Shown piece by piece: positions 31,523-41,044 of a stretch of 64,000 nt of DNA. Each line of letters opens with the position of its first letter. The first letter of the stretch is position 1. The translations under genes and the position numbers were made by a program. The notes below the pieces were generated by a model, which searched no databases, was not told the DNA's origin, and worked only from the letters and a program-made list of their open reading frames with translations. The stretch is from Palsa-504 sp963767565 (GTDB taxonomy: Bacteria > Actinomycetota > Actinomycetes > Streptosporangiales > Streptosporangiaceae), in the NCBI GenBank assembly GCA_963767565.1, contig CAVYEG010000006.1:1674001-1738000 (forward strand), in the 5' to 3' direction.

Positions 31523-33204
31523 GCGACAACTTCACCGTCCCGAAGGCGCTGTCCGGCACCGGCGGGTGGCTGGACGACCGGTTCCACGGGGCCCGCGGCC
31601 TGCGGGTGTTCATGCGGAAGGTCTTTCCTGACCACTGGTCGTTCATGCTCGGCGAGATCGCGCTGTGGTCGTTCGTCATCCTGCTGCTGACCGGGACTTT
31701 CCTGGCGCTGTTCTTCGTCCCGTCCTCGGCCCCGGTCGTCTACCACGGCTCGTACGTCAAGCTGAACGGCCTCACGGTGAGCCAGGCCTACCAGTCGACG
31801 CTGAACATCACCTTCGATGTCCGGGCCGGCCTGCTGATGCGGGAGATCCACCACTGGGCGGCCGACCTGTTTATGGCCTCGCTGACCATTCACATGCTGC
31901 GGGTCTTCTTCACCGGCGCCTACCGCAAGCCCCGCGAGGTCAACTGGCTGATCGGGATCGTGCTGTTCACGCTGGGGCTGCTCGAGGGGCTGTTCGGCTA
32001 CTCGCTGCCCGACGACCAGCTGTCCGGCGCGGGCCTGCGGATCTTCGAGGGCGTGCTGCAGGGCATCCCGATCGTCGGCACGTACGGGGCGTTCTTCCTG
32101 TTCGGCGGGTCGTTCCCGGGCGACTCGATCATTCCGCGGATGTACATCCTGCACGTGTTTCTGATCCCGGGCCTGATCCTGGCGCTGATCACCGCGCACC
32201 TGTTCATCATGGTGCACCAGAAGCACACCCAGATGCCGGCCAAGGGCAACACCGAGAAGAACGTGGTCGGGCAGCCGTTCTTCCCGTACTTCATGGCCAA
32301 GGGCGGCGCCTGGTTCTTCTTCATCTTCGCGGCGCTCGTGCTGCTGGCCACGTTCGCCCAGATCAACCCGATCTGGCTGTACGGGCCGTACAACCCGGTG
32401 CAGATCTCCTCCGCCTCCCAGCCGGACTTCTACATGGGCATCCTGGAGGGCTCGCTGCGCGTGATGCCTGCCTGGGAGTGGAGCTTCCTCGGGCACACGA
32501 TCAGCTTCAGCGTGCTCATCCCGGCTGCGGTACCGTTCGGCCTCATCCTCACCGGCGCGGCGTTCTGGCCGTTCTTCGAGCGGTGGGCGACCGGGGACCG
32601 GTCCTGGCACAACATCAACGACCGGCCGAGGAACGCGCCCATCCGGACCGCGACCGGCATCGCGGCGGTGGTGTTCTACGGGGTCCTGTGGGCCGAGGGC
32701 GCCAACGACGTAATCGCGGACTACCTGCAGATCCCGCTGTACACGGTCACCTGGATAGCGCGGGTGCTGGTCTTCGTGGGACCGACCTTGGCGTTCGTGA
32801 TTACCAGGCGTATCTGCATAGGTCTGCAGCGTAAGGACGCGGAGCTGCTGGAGCACGGGCTCGAGACCGGCATCATCAGGCAGCTGCCCAACGGCGAGTT
32901 CATCGAGGTCCACCGGCCGATGAACGAGGACGAGCGGGCCGTGCTGGAGGCCAAGAAAGTGCCAGCCCTCCTGCCCGCTACCGGCTCGGAGGATGAGAAC
33001 GGCGTGCCCGCGCCCGCCTCGCTCGGCGCGCTGGGCCGGGCCCGGACGATCGCCAACCGCGCCTTCGCCGAGACCGTCGTGGCCGAGACGAACGGGCATG
33101 GCAACGGGCACGGGCCTGCTGACGAGCACGCCGCGGTGGGCGCAGGTCACGGTGAGCTGTCCAGCTCCGACGGCGGCTCCGACGAGGACTCCACCGACTC
33201 CTAA
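31519..33204 (+). CDS. qcrB: Cytochrome bc1 complex cytochrome b subunit
   Basis: 561 residues. Quinol oxidation site and heme-b helices are visible: HHWAADLFMASLTIHMLRVFFTG-type segments with paired His, then HLFIMVHQKHTQ. The C-terminal 120 residues are a charged extension rich in Gly/His, as in other actinobacterial QcrB. It ends the operon; a strong hairpin follows 27 bases after the stop. Confidence 0.93.
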   Translation: MSDNFTVPKALSGTGGWLDDRFHGARGLRVFMRKVFPDHWSFMLGEIALWSFVILLLTGTFLALFFVPSSAPVVYHGSYVKLNGLTVSQAYQSTLNITFDVRAGLLMREIHHWAADLFMASLTIHMLRVFFTGAYRKPREVNWLIGIVLFTLGLLEGLFGYSLPDDQLSGAGLRIFEGVLQGIPIVGTYGAFFLFGGSFPGDSIIPRMYILHVFLIPGLILALITAHLFIMVHQKHTQMPAKGNTEKNVVGQPFFPYFMAKGGAWFFFIFAALVLLATFAQINPIWLYGPYNPVQISSASQPDFYMGILEGSLRVMPAWEWSFLGHTISFSVLIPAAVPFGLILTGAAFWPFFERWATGDRSWHNINDRPRNAPIRTATGIAAVVFYGVLWAEGANDVIADYLQIPLYTVTWIARVLVFVGPTLAFVITRRICIGLQRKDAELLEHGLETGIIRQLPNGEFIEVHRPMNEDERAVLEAKKVPALLPATGSEDENGVPAPASLGALGRARTIANRAFAETVVAETNGHGNGHGPADEHAAVGAGHGELSSSDGGSDEDSTDS

Positions 33205-33231
33205 CGGGCGCTTGCGACCCGCGGCCAGAGG

Positions 33232-33275
33232 ATTGTGGACATTTACCCCTCAGACGAGGGGTAAATGTCCACAAT
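33232..33275. terminator. Perfect hairpin after qcrB
   Basis: Arms of 20 bp (33232-33251 and 33256-33275) are perfect complements around the 4-base loop AGAC; the core reads GGACATTTACCCCTC. It is much more AT-rich than the flanks. It is placed to stop the ctaE-qcrCAB transcript and could act in both directions. Confidence 0.8.
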
Positions 33276-33279
33276 AAGT

Positions 33280-33465
33280 TATTGCCGTGGGCCTGGCCGG
33301 GGGCGGTGTCACCGATGTAGGTGTACAGGGGATGCCCGTTGTAGACGGCCTGCGTCGTGCCGTCTGACCGCTTGATCGTGCTCAGCTTGCCGGTCACGCC
33401 CGGGCCGGCGGCCGGGGTTCCGGTCACAGGCGGCCAGTAGGCAGCGCACGTTGCGTTGCAGTTCG
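33280..33465 (-). pseudogene. Remnant of a secreted-repeat (PF03640-like) lipoprotein
   Basis: The minus strand encodes CAAYWPPVTG, GKLSTIKRSDGTTQAVYNG, then HPLYTYIGDTAPGQAHGN, the core of the secreted-repeat family. There is no signal peptide or start upstream, and the C-terminus is cut by the qcrB hairpin. Only about 60 codons remain. Confidence 0.6.
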
Positions 33466-33507
33466 ATCTGGACGGGGTGCCCTGCCGGGCGGCGCCGCCC
33501 GCGGCGC

Positions 33508-33690
33508 GCCGCTGACCTACACCCAGTTCGTGAACGATGTCGGCGCGGGCACGGTCAGCGCGGTCACGATCGGCCCGGCCGGCCAGGTCGCCGGCACCCT
33601 GACCGGCGGGCAGCCGTTTACCACCACGATTCCGGTCGCGCTCGGCGGCAACGGCCCGGCCGGTGACCTGGCCGCTCACACGTCCAGGGC
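33508..33690 (+). pseudogene. Remnant of an FtsH-like extracellular domain
   Basis: Reads LTYTQFVNDVGAGTVSAVTI, then GTLTGGQPFTTTIPV, as in the N-terminal periplasmic domain of FtsH proteases. The first membrane helix, the AAA module and the protease are absent. It adjoins the lipoprotein remnant and precedes an intact DUF929-like gene. Confidence 0.55.
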
Positions 33691-33886
33691 ACCGGCCAGG
33701 GAGTGCAGGGCTTCTTCGTGGCCACCCCCGGCCTCACGGCGATCCTGGCCGCAACGGAAGAACCAGCTCGCCGTTCGGCGACGCGACGCCACGCGACGGC
33801 ATGAACATCCCGCGAATCCTATCCGTGGTAGCAGACGGAGCCGGGCGCAGACCACGGGCCATACCGCCGGAGAAAGGGAAGATCAG

Positions 33887-34807
33887 GTGCCAAACACCCG
33901 TCATGACCATGCAGGGCGCACGTCAGCCAGGTCGCAGCGAGGCCCTCAGGCCAAGATGCGGGCTCGTGAGCGGCTCGCGGCCGAGCAGGCCGCCCGCAAG
34001 CGCGCCGAGGCGCGGCGGCGGCTGCTGATGCCGATCGCAGCGGTCACGGCCGTGCTGGCCATCGTGCTGACCCTGGTCACGGTCAAGCTGACGGCCGCTC
34101 CCGCGCACCTGGTCGCCAGCGAGTCGCCGGCCACGGCCGCCGTCGTCAGGCAAGTCAGCACCGTTCCGGCCGCCGTGCTGGCCAGCGTGAACCCGGACGA
34201 GGCCATTACCCCGCTGGAGCCGGTCAAGACGTCAGGCCCGCCGCTGACCATCGACGGCAAGCCGGCCATCGTCTTCGTCACGGAGGAATCCTGCCCGTTC
34301 TGCGCCGCCGAACGCTGGTCCGTGGCCGTGGCCCTGTCCCATTTCGGCACGCTGAGTCACCTCGGCACCACCAGCTCATCGGCCACGGACGTGTACCCGG
34401 ACACCGCCACGCTCTCGTTCCGGACGGTTCGCTACCAGAGCGCCGAACTCACACTGCGGACGACCGAGCTGGCGGACAACGCCGGCCGCCCGCTGCAGCC
34501 CCAGACCGCGCTGGACACCAGGCTCATCGACGCCTTCGACGTGCCCCCTTACGTCAACAGCGCCGACCAGTCCGGTGCGGTCCCGTTCCTCGACATCGCC
34601 AACAAGTACGTCCTGGCCGGCGCCCAGTACAACCCGCAGGTCCTCGCCGGCCTGTCGGCGGCCCAGATCGCCAGTCAGCTCAGCAACCCGTCGAGCATGG
34701 TGGCCCAGGCCATCGACGGGTCAGCCCAGGTCATCGTCGCGGCCATCGACCAGGTCCTGCACGACGGGGCGGCTCTGCAGCCACCAACGGGCGTGCCAGG
34801 TAGCTGA
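33887..34807 (+). CDS. DUF929-like membrane-anchored thioredoxin-fold protein
   Basis: 306 residues. A basic N-terminus (about 1-45), one membrane helix (48-68), then an extracytoplasmic domain with FVTEESCPFCAAERW, a CxxC motif in a thioredoxin-like context, and DQSGAVPFLDIANKYVLAGA with a likely cis-Pro loop. This matches DUF929, thought to be thioredoxin-like. GTG 33887 has AAGGGAAG upstream. The longer reading from 33530 enters the FtsH remnant and is rejected. Confidence 0.8.
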   Translation: MPNTRHDHAGRTSARSQRGPQAKMRARERLAAEQAARKRAEARRRLLMPIAAVTAVLAIVLTLVTVKLTAAPAHLVASESPATAAVVRQVSTVPAAVLASVNPDEAITPLEPVKTSGPPLTIDGKPAIVFVTEESCPFCAAERWSVAVALSHFGTLSHLGTTSSSATDVYPDTATLSFRTVRYQSAELTLRTTELADNAGRPLQPQTALDTRLIDAFDVPPYVNSADQSGAVPFLDIANKYVLAGAQYNPQVLAGLSAAQIASQLSNPSSMVAQAIDGSAQVIVAAIDQVLHDGAALQPPTGVPGS

Positions 34808-34839
34808 AGCCGGCATGACGAGGCCCGCGCTGCCCGGGC

Positions 34840-35290
34840 GCGCCCGAGCTGGGTGCCGCCTTCGGGACGGGCTGGCGGGAGCGGCTGGTGGCATTCTGTG
34901 ACACGCCGGCGGCGGCAGCGTCGATCGGCCAGGTGCACCGCGGCCAGTGGCGCTGCGACGGGGGCCAGGTCATCGAGGTGGCGGTCAAGGTGCAATACCC
35001 CGGCGTGGGCGCGGCGCTGCGCTCGGACCTGCGGCAGGCCCGGCTGCTGGCGCGGGTGCTCGGCCGGCTACCCGGCTGAACGTGACCGGGCTCGACGACG
35101 AGCTCGCGCTGCGGATCATCGAGGAGCTGGACTAGGAACGGGAGGGCCGAATCCAGGCCGCGGTCGCGGCCGCGTTCGCCGATCGCGTCCCGGAAGAGAT
35201 CGCCGCCGCCCGCGCCGCCGGGGTATGTGAGCCGCCCGACGGCATCATCCACATCGAGTCCCCGGTCCAGCCGACCGATAGCAAGCCCCT
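34840..35290 (+). pseudogene. Remnant of an ABC1/UbiB-family protein kinase-like gene
   Basis: Conserved pieces in order: DTPAAAASIGQVHRGQW, EVAVKVQYPGVGAALRSDLR, then after a frame change VTGLDDELALRIIEELD, a stop where Tyr is expected, and RIQAAVAAAFADR. The N-terminal third and the catalytic C-terminus are missing. Clearly degenerate. Confidence 0.65.
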
Positions 35291-35322
35291 ATGAGCGTGA
35301 CGGCCGTAAGTTGATCATGGGG

Positions 35323-35808
35323 TCAGCCGGACGAGGACTGGACCGGGATGGTGAGCAGGCTGCCGCCCTTGACCACGATGACGGTGAGCCGGGCCATGTC
35401 GCTGGCCTGGATCGACGTACCGCCCTCAAGGACCAGGTGAGCGGGGTGGGCGGGCACCCCGTAGCCGGCCGCGGGGACTACCCAGCCCATGACCACGCGC
35501 TGTTCGCCGCTCTTGGATACCGCGATCAGCTGGCACTCCAGCGGGCCGCTGACGTGCGAGAGGTCCATGGTGACCTGGGTGCCCCAGGCTTTCGACACCA
35601 GGCCGACGGTTCCGGCCACGCCGGTCGAGAGATTGACGGCCGAATGCTGCTGGCCCACTATGGCGACCGCTGCGGGGGCGGGGCTGCCGTGTGACGAGGC
35701 CGAGGCAAGGCCGATGCCCACTCCCCCGCCGACCAGCACGACGGCGGCCGCGGCGGCCAGCGAGATCTGCACGGCAGACTCAGGCTGCTGTGACGCCTGA
35801 ACAGCCAT
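35323..35808 (-). CDS. Membrane-anchored anti-sigma-factor-like protein lacking the zinc-binding domain
   Basis: 161 residues: a 17-residue cytoplasmic N-terminus, one membrane helix (about 18-37) and an extracytoplasmic domain with AWGTQVTMDLSHVSG and VVMGWVVPAAGYG. The outer domain resembles the C-terminal part of actinobacterial anti-sigma factors, but the usual N-terminal HxxxCxxC zinc domain is absent. GGAGG lies 7 bases before ATG 35808, so the short form has its own start. It may be a truncated gene or an anchored sensor without partner. Confidence 0.55.
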   Translation of the reverse strand: MAVQASQQPESAVQISLAAAAAVVLVGGGVGIGLASASSHGSPAPAAVAIVGQQHSAVNLSTGVAGTVGLVSKAWGTQVTMDLSHVSGPLECQLIAVSKSGEQRVVMGWVVPAAGYGVPAHPAHLVLEGGTSIQASDMARLTVIVVKGGSLLTIPVQSSSG

Positions 35809-35989
35809 CTGCTGGCCTCCGCCCGCTCCGTGTCGATCGACGGTTCGCTAGGGATACGCGGCAGCCGGGCCGGGTTCAACGGTCCTCCTGGCTGGTAAGA
35901 AAGCATGGCAGAGTTCGGCCAGATGGCCATGTTGGTCGCGGTCAGCTGTCCACGAACCATGCGGTCAGATGACCACGCAACTTTTGTCA

Positions 35990-37181
35990 TCAGCGATAGC
36001 GCTGCGTTCGCGGCGTAGCGCCAGAAGTCCCGCATCCACTCAGGCGGGACCGGGCTGTCGGCGGCGACCTGGGCGAGCAGGATGGCCGATCCGTGCCGGC
36101 GGACGGCGTGATGTGCGCGGAAGTTCCGGTGCCGCCCACCCAGCCGTAACGGCCCGGGCACGTTCCACGGGTCGATCACGGCGATGTCGACCGAGCCGCC
36201 GAACCCCCACCCCTGTCCCTCCAGGAACAGCACACCGATCTCCCGCTGGGCGGGCGTGGTGTGGTCGGTGGTCATCAGCCGCACCGAATCAGCCGTCAGC
36301 ACCCGGCGTCCGCCGGGCCCGGTGCCCCAGGCCAGCAGCATCCGGGCGAACGCCAGCCAGTCGTCGGCGGTACCGGCCAGGCCGCCGTTGCCCAGCGGGA
36401 ACTCCGGCGGGCTGCTCCACTGCCCGTCCGGGCCGTCGGCCAGTTCCAGTCCGCCGTCGCCGCCATGGCGGTAGTAGCTGGTGAGCCGTTCACGCTTGGC
36501 GGGCGGCACGTCGAACCCGGTATCGGTCATGCCCAGCGGGGCAAAGACGCGCTCGGCCAGGAAGTCGGGCAGCGACCGGCCGCTGACCCTGCCGATCAGC
36601 ACGCCCTGCAGGGTGGAGCAGGCGTCATACAGCCACGCCTGGCCGGGCTGGTACAGCAGCGGGATCTGGGCCAGTTCGGCCAGCCAGGCATCGGGCGGCG
36701 GGAAGCTCCGCGGCTCGCGGCCGTCCTTCTGCACGCCGAACAGCAACTGGACGGCGGGCAGGCTGAAATCGGACGCGAAGCCGTAGCCCGCCCGCGAAGT
36801 GAGCAGGTCGAACACGGTGATGGGGCGCTCCGCAGGTACTACGTCGGTCGACCGGACTGGCGGGCGTGCGGACGACCATCGGGCGGGCCAGTTCGGGCAG
36901 CCACTTGGCCACCGGGTCGTCAAGCGCGATCCGGCCGTCCTGGACCAGCAGCATGACCGCGGCGGCGGTGATCGGCTTGGTGATCGAGGCCAGCCGGAAG
37001 ATCGAATCCCGCCGCTCATCGGGGCGCCGCCGAGGCTCGCCGAGCCGACGGCCGCAGCCTCGATCCGGTCGCCCCGGGCCACCAGGCCCACCGCGCCGGG
37101 CACCGATCCGTTGAGGACGTGCGCATCCAGGATGTCGTGCAGGTTCGGCACCGTGCAGCCTTCCCTCGAGGGCAGTCGCAC
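35990..37181 (-). pseudogene. Serine hydrolase of the class C beta-lactamase family, with several frame changes
   Basis: A complete beta-lactamase/DD-peptidase-like protein can be assembled only by switching frames. Frame a: LHDILDAHVLNGSVPGAVGL; frame b: RDSIFRLASITKPITAAAVM, holding the SxxK nucleophile motif, through ELARPMVV; frame a again: DVVPAERPITVFDLLTSRAG. A third pair of shifts brackets GWVGGTGTSAHITPS, the region of the KTG-like motif. Switches fall near 37015, 36852, 36158 and 36090. The open single frame therefore misreads both active-site regions. Substrate unknown. Confidence 0.72.
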
Positions 37182-37235
37182 GGCAGACTCCCGAGGCGGG
37201 CCGGAATCATCGGTGCGGCGGCCGCAGGCGGGGAA

Positions 37236-37287
37236 CCACGGACCGTTCGGCCGAAAAATCTTTTTTATGATGCCGAACGGTCCGTGG
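37236..37287. repeat. Dispersed palindromic repeat, copy D (full element)
   Basis: CCACGGACCGTTCGGC (37236-37251) and its exact reverse complement (37272-37287) flank a 20-base AT-rich loop containing AAAAATCTTTTTT. It is the most complete copy of the family. It lies between the serine hydrolase gene and the end of an ABC permease gene. Confidence 0.85.
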
Positions 37288-37308
37288 CGCTACGGTCCTG
37301 ACCCGGTT

Positions 37309-38106
37309 CTAGGCGGGCTCGCCCTTGATCGTGAAGCCGGACAGCAGCCGGACCGCCAGGACGAGCGCGCCGACGGTGACGATGGCGCCCAGGACCACGG
37401 AGGTCGCCAGGCTCAGGCCCGCCTGCAGGAGCGAGTCGTTGATGAAGCCGTTGGCGATGCCGAGGCCGTAGTGGCTCACCGACAGCAGCCTGACCCCGCT
37501 GACGAAGTTGGCCATCAGGATCTCCCAGACCAGCACGTACAGCAGGCCGACGGCAATGGCCCGGGTGGTAGCGGCCGAGATCATGACGAAGACCGCGTTG
37601 TAGATCACCGAGCAGGCCAGCGCCCCGACGAACAGGCCGAGGGCGAACTTGCCGGTGCTGATCGTGACCGGGCCGAAGAGCGGCGCGCCGTCGGGGCCGG
37701 TGCCGAACTGGCCGGGGACGGTGCCGCCGCCTCCGATCAGCGCGGCGATGAGCTCGGGGATCGCGGCGAAGACCACGGTCAGCCCGGTCGCGACGGCGAA
37801 CTTGGTCAGCACCACCGACGACCGGCGCACCGGCGTGGCCAGCAGGTGGATGACGCTGCCGTCGTCGACCTCGGCGCCGAGCACGCTGGTCCCGATGATC
37901 AGCGCGGTCAGCGGGATCAGCACCGAGAACCCGAACGTGCCGAGCACGTGCGAGGGCCAGGGCCGCAGCGGCGGCCGTGAGGCCTTCAGCGCGACCGTGA
38001 GCAGGATCAGGATCGCCGCCGGGATGGCGAACAGGAACGCCCGCTTGCGGCTCAGGGTGGCCCGCAGCGTGATCATGGCCACCGTCGGGTTGTACAAGCC
38101 AGACAT
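37309..38106 (-). CDS. ABC-2 type transporter permease
   Basis: 265 residues with six hydrophobic segments; the first soluble stretch is LYNPTVAMITLRATLSRKRAF, and GAEVDDGSVIHLLATPVRRS in the first loop is typical of ABC-2 permeases. It pairs with the ATPase gene directly upstream on the same strand (gap 9 bases). Cargo unknown. Confidence 0.85.
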   Translation of the reverse strand: MSGLYNPTVAMITLRATLSRKRAFLFAIPAAILILLTVALKASRPPLRPWPSHVLGTFGFSVLIPLTALIIGTSVLGAEVDDGSVIHLLATPVRRSSVVLTKFAVATGLTVVFAAIPELIAALIGGGGTVPGQFGTGPDGAPLFGPVTISTGKFALGLFVGALACSVIYNAVFVMISAATTRAIAVGLLYVLVWEILMANFVSGVRLLSVSHYGLGIANGFINDSLLQAGLSLATSVVLGAIVTVGALVLAVRLLSGFTIKGEPA

Positions 38107-38115
38107 GCTGCTCCT

Positions 38116-39025
38116 TTAGTTGGCCACCAGGTAGGCGAAGACGCTTTCCAGGGACTCGTCAGTGGGCTGGACTTCGCGCAGGCGGATGCCGTGGTCGCGG
38201 GCCAGGACGGCGATGTCGCGGCAGAACGCGCCGTAGTCCGAGGTGCGCACCTGCAGCCCGTTGCGGGTCAGCTCGACGGCGGTTACCGCGGGCCGGCCGA
38301 TGAGCGTGCCGCCGAGCAGCCGGTCGTCGGAGGACCGCACGGTGAACACGTGCGGCCGGCTGGTCATCAGCCGGCGGATGGCCCGGAAGTCGCCGGAGGC
38401 GGCGAGCCGGCCGGCCACCACCACCTGGATGGTCCCGGACAGCCGCTCGACCTCCTCCAGGATGTGCGAGCTGAACAGGATGGTCCGGCCCTCGCTGCCC
38501 AGCTTGTCGAGCAGGTCCATCATGTGCAGCCGCTGCCGCGGGTCCATGCCGTTGAACGGCTCGTCGAGCAGCAGGATCTCCGGGTCGTGCACCAGGGCCG
38601 CGGCTACCTTGATCCGCTGGCGCATGCCCTTGGAGTAGGTGGCGATCTTGCGGTCCTGCGGCGTCGGCCATGTCGAGCAGGGCGATGGCCCGGGCCGCCG
38701 CGGCGTCCGGGTCGGGCAGCTCGTGCAGCTTCGCGGTCGAGACCACGAACTGCTCGCCGGTCAGGAACGCGTAGACCGAGTCCCGTTCCGGCACCAGGCC
38801 GATCTTCCGGTAGATGTCCGGGTGACGCCAGCTGGGCTGGCCGGCCACGGTCAGCTCGCCCCGGGACGGCGGCAGGAACCCGGCCATCATGTGCATGATC
38901 GTCGACTTGCCGGCGCCGTTCGGCCCGAGCAGGCCGGTCACGCCCGGGCCGATCGACATGGTGATGTCGTTGACCGCCACCACGTTGCCGTACCAGCGGG
39001 ATACGTTGCGCAGCTCGATGGTCAT
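38116..39025 (-). pseudogene. ABC transporter ATP-binding protein, one frameshift
   Basis: The N-terminal frame has GPNGAGKSTIMHMMAG (Walker A) and the Q-loop region; the C-terminal frame has YSKGMRQRIKVAAA (signature), EILLLDEPFNGMD (Walker B) and SSHILEEVER. They join as MADAA-DRKIATYSKG if one base near 38656 is removed. Otherwise the gene is a normal 300-residue ATPase. It lies between two ABC-2 permease genes and its start overlaps the stop of the upstream one. Single extra base, so sequencing error is plausible. Confidence 0.82.
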
Positions 39026-39921
39026 CAGGATCGGCTCACCTTCCGGTACCTCGCGGCCAGGCCCCCGAGGCTGGCCGCGAGGAGGATGACGGCGGCCAGC
39101 CCGTAGAGCGGGCCGTAACGGCCGGGATCTGCGACCAGGCCGGTGGTCGGGTCACCGCCGAGCCAGACGCGTACCCCGTCCAGGATGGTGAACGGGCTGA
39201 ACAGCCCGGCCACCCGCGCGCCGGTGTTGATGGCGGACTGCCCGCCCTCGGCCTGGATCAGCAGCAGGGACAGGAAGAACGTGAGCACGCAGCTGATCGC
39301 CACGATGCCGGTGGAGTAGGCACGGCGGCCGGTGAGCGAGGCCAGGACCAGGCCGATGGCCGCCATCAGCACGGCCCACATCAGGCCGACGCCCAGGCCG
39401 GGGATCAGCGCCCGGGTCTGGTCCCAGACGGCGCCGCCGCCCTTGACCGACGCGATCGTGCCCACGTACAGGATCAGCAGCGGTATCTCGATCAGCAGCA
39501 GCAGCGCCCCGGTGAGCGCGAGGTACTTGGCCAGGGGGTAGTCGCCGCGGCGCAGCGGCCGGGAGAAGTACAGCGGCAGCACGTGGTTGCGCAGGTCCCG
39601 GGAGACCAGCTCGGGTGCCTGGGCGGCCAGGAAGATGATGACCACGGCCACCCGCAGGCTCGGCACGTACACGTCGTAGCCGAACAGCCGGGCGTTCCCC
39701 CGGGCCACGGCGAACGCGTTCACGAACGCGGGCAGGCACATGGCCACGATGGCCAGGATCGGGACGATCTTGGCCTTCACGCCCCGGCCGATGCCGAAAC
39801 AGGAGCGGAAGCTGTGCCAGGTCAGGGCCCTGATGATCTGGGCCCGGCCCAGCCGGGGACCGTCGTAGCGGCGGTAGCCGAGGTCGTGGATGACGCCGGC
39901 GGCGCTGGTGGTCTCAGACAT
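39025..39921 (-). CDS. ABC-2 type transporter permease
   Basis: 298 residues, six hydrophobic segments. The N-terminal motif IHDLGYRRYDGPRLGR and the segment SRDLRNHVLPLYFSRPLRRGDYP are typical of a subgroup of ABC-2 permeases encoded with a dedicated ATPase. It overlaps the ATPase gene upstream (39914-39921) and shares one base with the next, so all four ABC genes (40891 down to 37309) form one operon. Confidence 0.87.
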   Translation of the reverse strand: MSETTSAAGVIHDLGYRRYDGPRLGRAQIIRALTWHSFRSCFGIGRGVKAKIVPILAIVAMCLPAFVNAFAVARGNARLFGYDVYVPSLRVAVVIIFLAAQAPELVSRDLRNHVLPLYFSRPLRRGDYPLAKYLALTGALLLLIEIPLLILYVGTIASVKGGGAVWDQTRALIPGLGVGLMWAVLMAAIGLVLASLTGRRAYSTGIVAISCVLTFFLSLLLIQAEGGQSAINTGARVAGLFSPFTILDGVRVWLGGDPTTGLVADPGRYGPLYGLAAVILLAASLGGLAARYRKVSRS

Positions 39922-40891
39922 GTTCGGAGCTTTCGTCGTCGCGGAACAGCTCCTCGACCTGGTGCCGGCGCTGCTCCAGGCGGCACAGCGGCAGGGCCAG
40001 GTCGGCCACGGCGTCCCGCACCACGTCGTAGGTGTCGTCGCCGCCCAGCGGCACCAGCAGGACCCGGTGATCGCGCTGTCGGGTCGCGGTCAGGCCGCGG
40101 GCTTCCAGTTCCTGCTGCAGCTGCACCAGGCCTTCCTCGACCTCGACGGCCAGGACCTGGCTGACCTGGGTGAAGCTGGTGATCGTGTCGGCCCGCAGCA
40201 GCCGTCCGGCCTCGATGGCGACCAGGTGGTCGCAGATCCGCTCGATCTCGCCGAGCAGGTGAGATGCCACGACGATGGAGATGCCGAACTCCGCGCCGAT
40301 CCTGGCGATCAGCTCGAGCATGGCGGTGCGGCCGGCCGGGTCGAGCCCGTTGGTGGGCTCGTCGAGCAGCAGCAGCCGGGGGTCCCCGACCAGCGCCTGG
40401 GCCAGCTTGACCCGCTGCTTCATGCCGGTGGAGTAGGTGCCGATCAGCCGGTAGCGCTCCTCGTGCAGGCCCACGTGGCGCAGCGACTCGGCGGCACGTT
40501 CCTTGGCCACCGTGGGCGGCAGCCCGGACATGCGGCCCAGGTGCGTCACGAACTCGGTGGCGGTCACGTCGGGCGGCAGGCAGTCGTGTTCGGGCATGTA
40601 CCCGAGCAGGGTCCGGATCGTCTCGCCGCTGGCCTGGCAGTCGTGGCCGAGCACCTGGGCCCGGCCGCTGGTCGGCGGGAGGAGGCCGAGCAGGATCTTG
40701 ATCAGCGTCGACTTGCCCGCGCCGTTCGCGCCGACCAGCCCGGTGACCCCGGGCGCGACGCTGACTGTGAGCCCGTCGAGCGCGGTCACGTTCGGCGGGT
40801 ACCGCTTGGTCAGCCCAGTGGTCTCGATGACAGCGGTCTCGATGACCGCTCGGGCCGGCCCCGACGGCTCGGGGGCTTCGGTAGGTGGCAT
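39914..40891 (-). CDS. ABC transporter ATP-binding protein
   Basis: 325 residues. GANGAGKSTLIKILLG (Walker A), YSTGMKQRVKLAQALVG (signature), LLLLDEPTNGLD (Walker B) and VASHLLGEIERI are intact. It is the first gene of a four-gene ABC operon and is divergent from the sensor kinase gene at 41045 (154 bases between starts). That two-component system is a candidate regulator. Confidence 0.9.
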   Translation of the reverse strand: MPPTEAPEPSGPARAVIETAVIETTGLTKRYPPNVTALDGLTVSVAPGVTGLVGANGAGKSTLIKILLGLLPPTSGRAQVLGHDCQASGETIRTLLGYMPEHDCLPPDVTATEFVTHLGRMSGLPPTVAKERAAESLRHVGLHEERYRLIGTYSTGMKQRVKLAQALVGDPRLLLLDEPTNGLDPAGRTAMLELIARIGAEFGISIVVASHLLGEIERICDHLVAIEAGRLLRADTITSFTQVSQVLAVEVEEGLVQLQQELEARGLTATRQRDHRVLLVPLGGDDTYDVVRDAVADLALPLCRLEQRRHQVEELFRDDESSEHV

Positions 40892-41044
40892 GGTGCTAAC
40901 CGTGCCAGCGCGCGCCCCGGCCCGTCATCCCCCCCGAGAGTGAAGTTGCGGCGGTGCCGGTGACGTGGGATGACGGCTGGTCATCGCGGGGGCCTACGCC
41001 TGCAGGATGACGCTGTTGGCGGCCTGGGCGGTTACGGTAGGAAG

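Noticed and set aside
31459..33150. Long minus-strand frame (563 codons) opposite qcrB
   Set aside because: Opposite a gene with complete cytochrome b motifs; residues are Gln/His/Arg-rich as expected of antisense frames.
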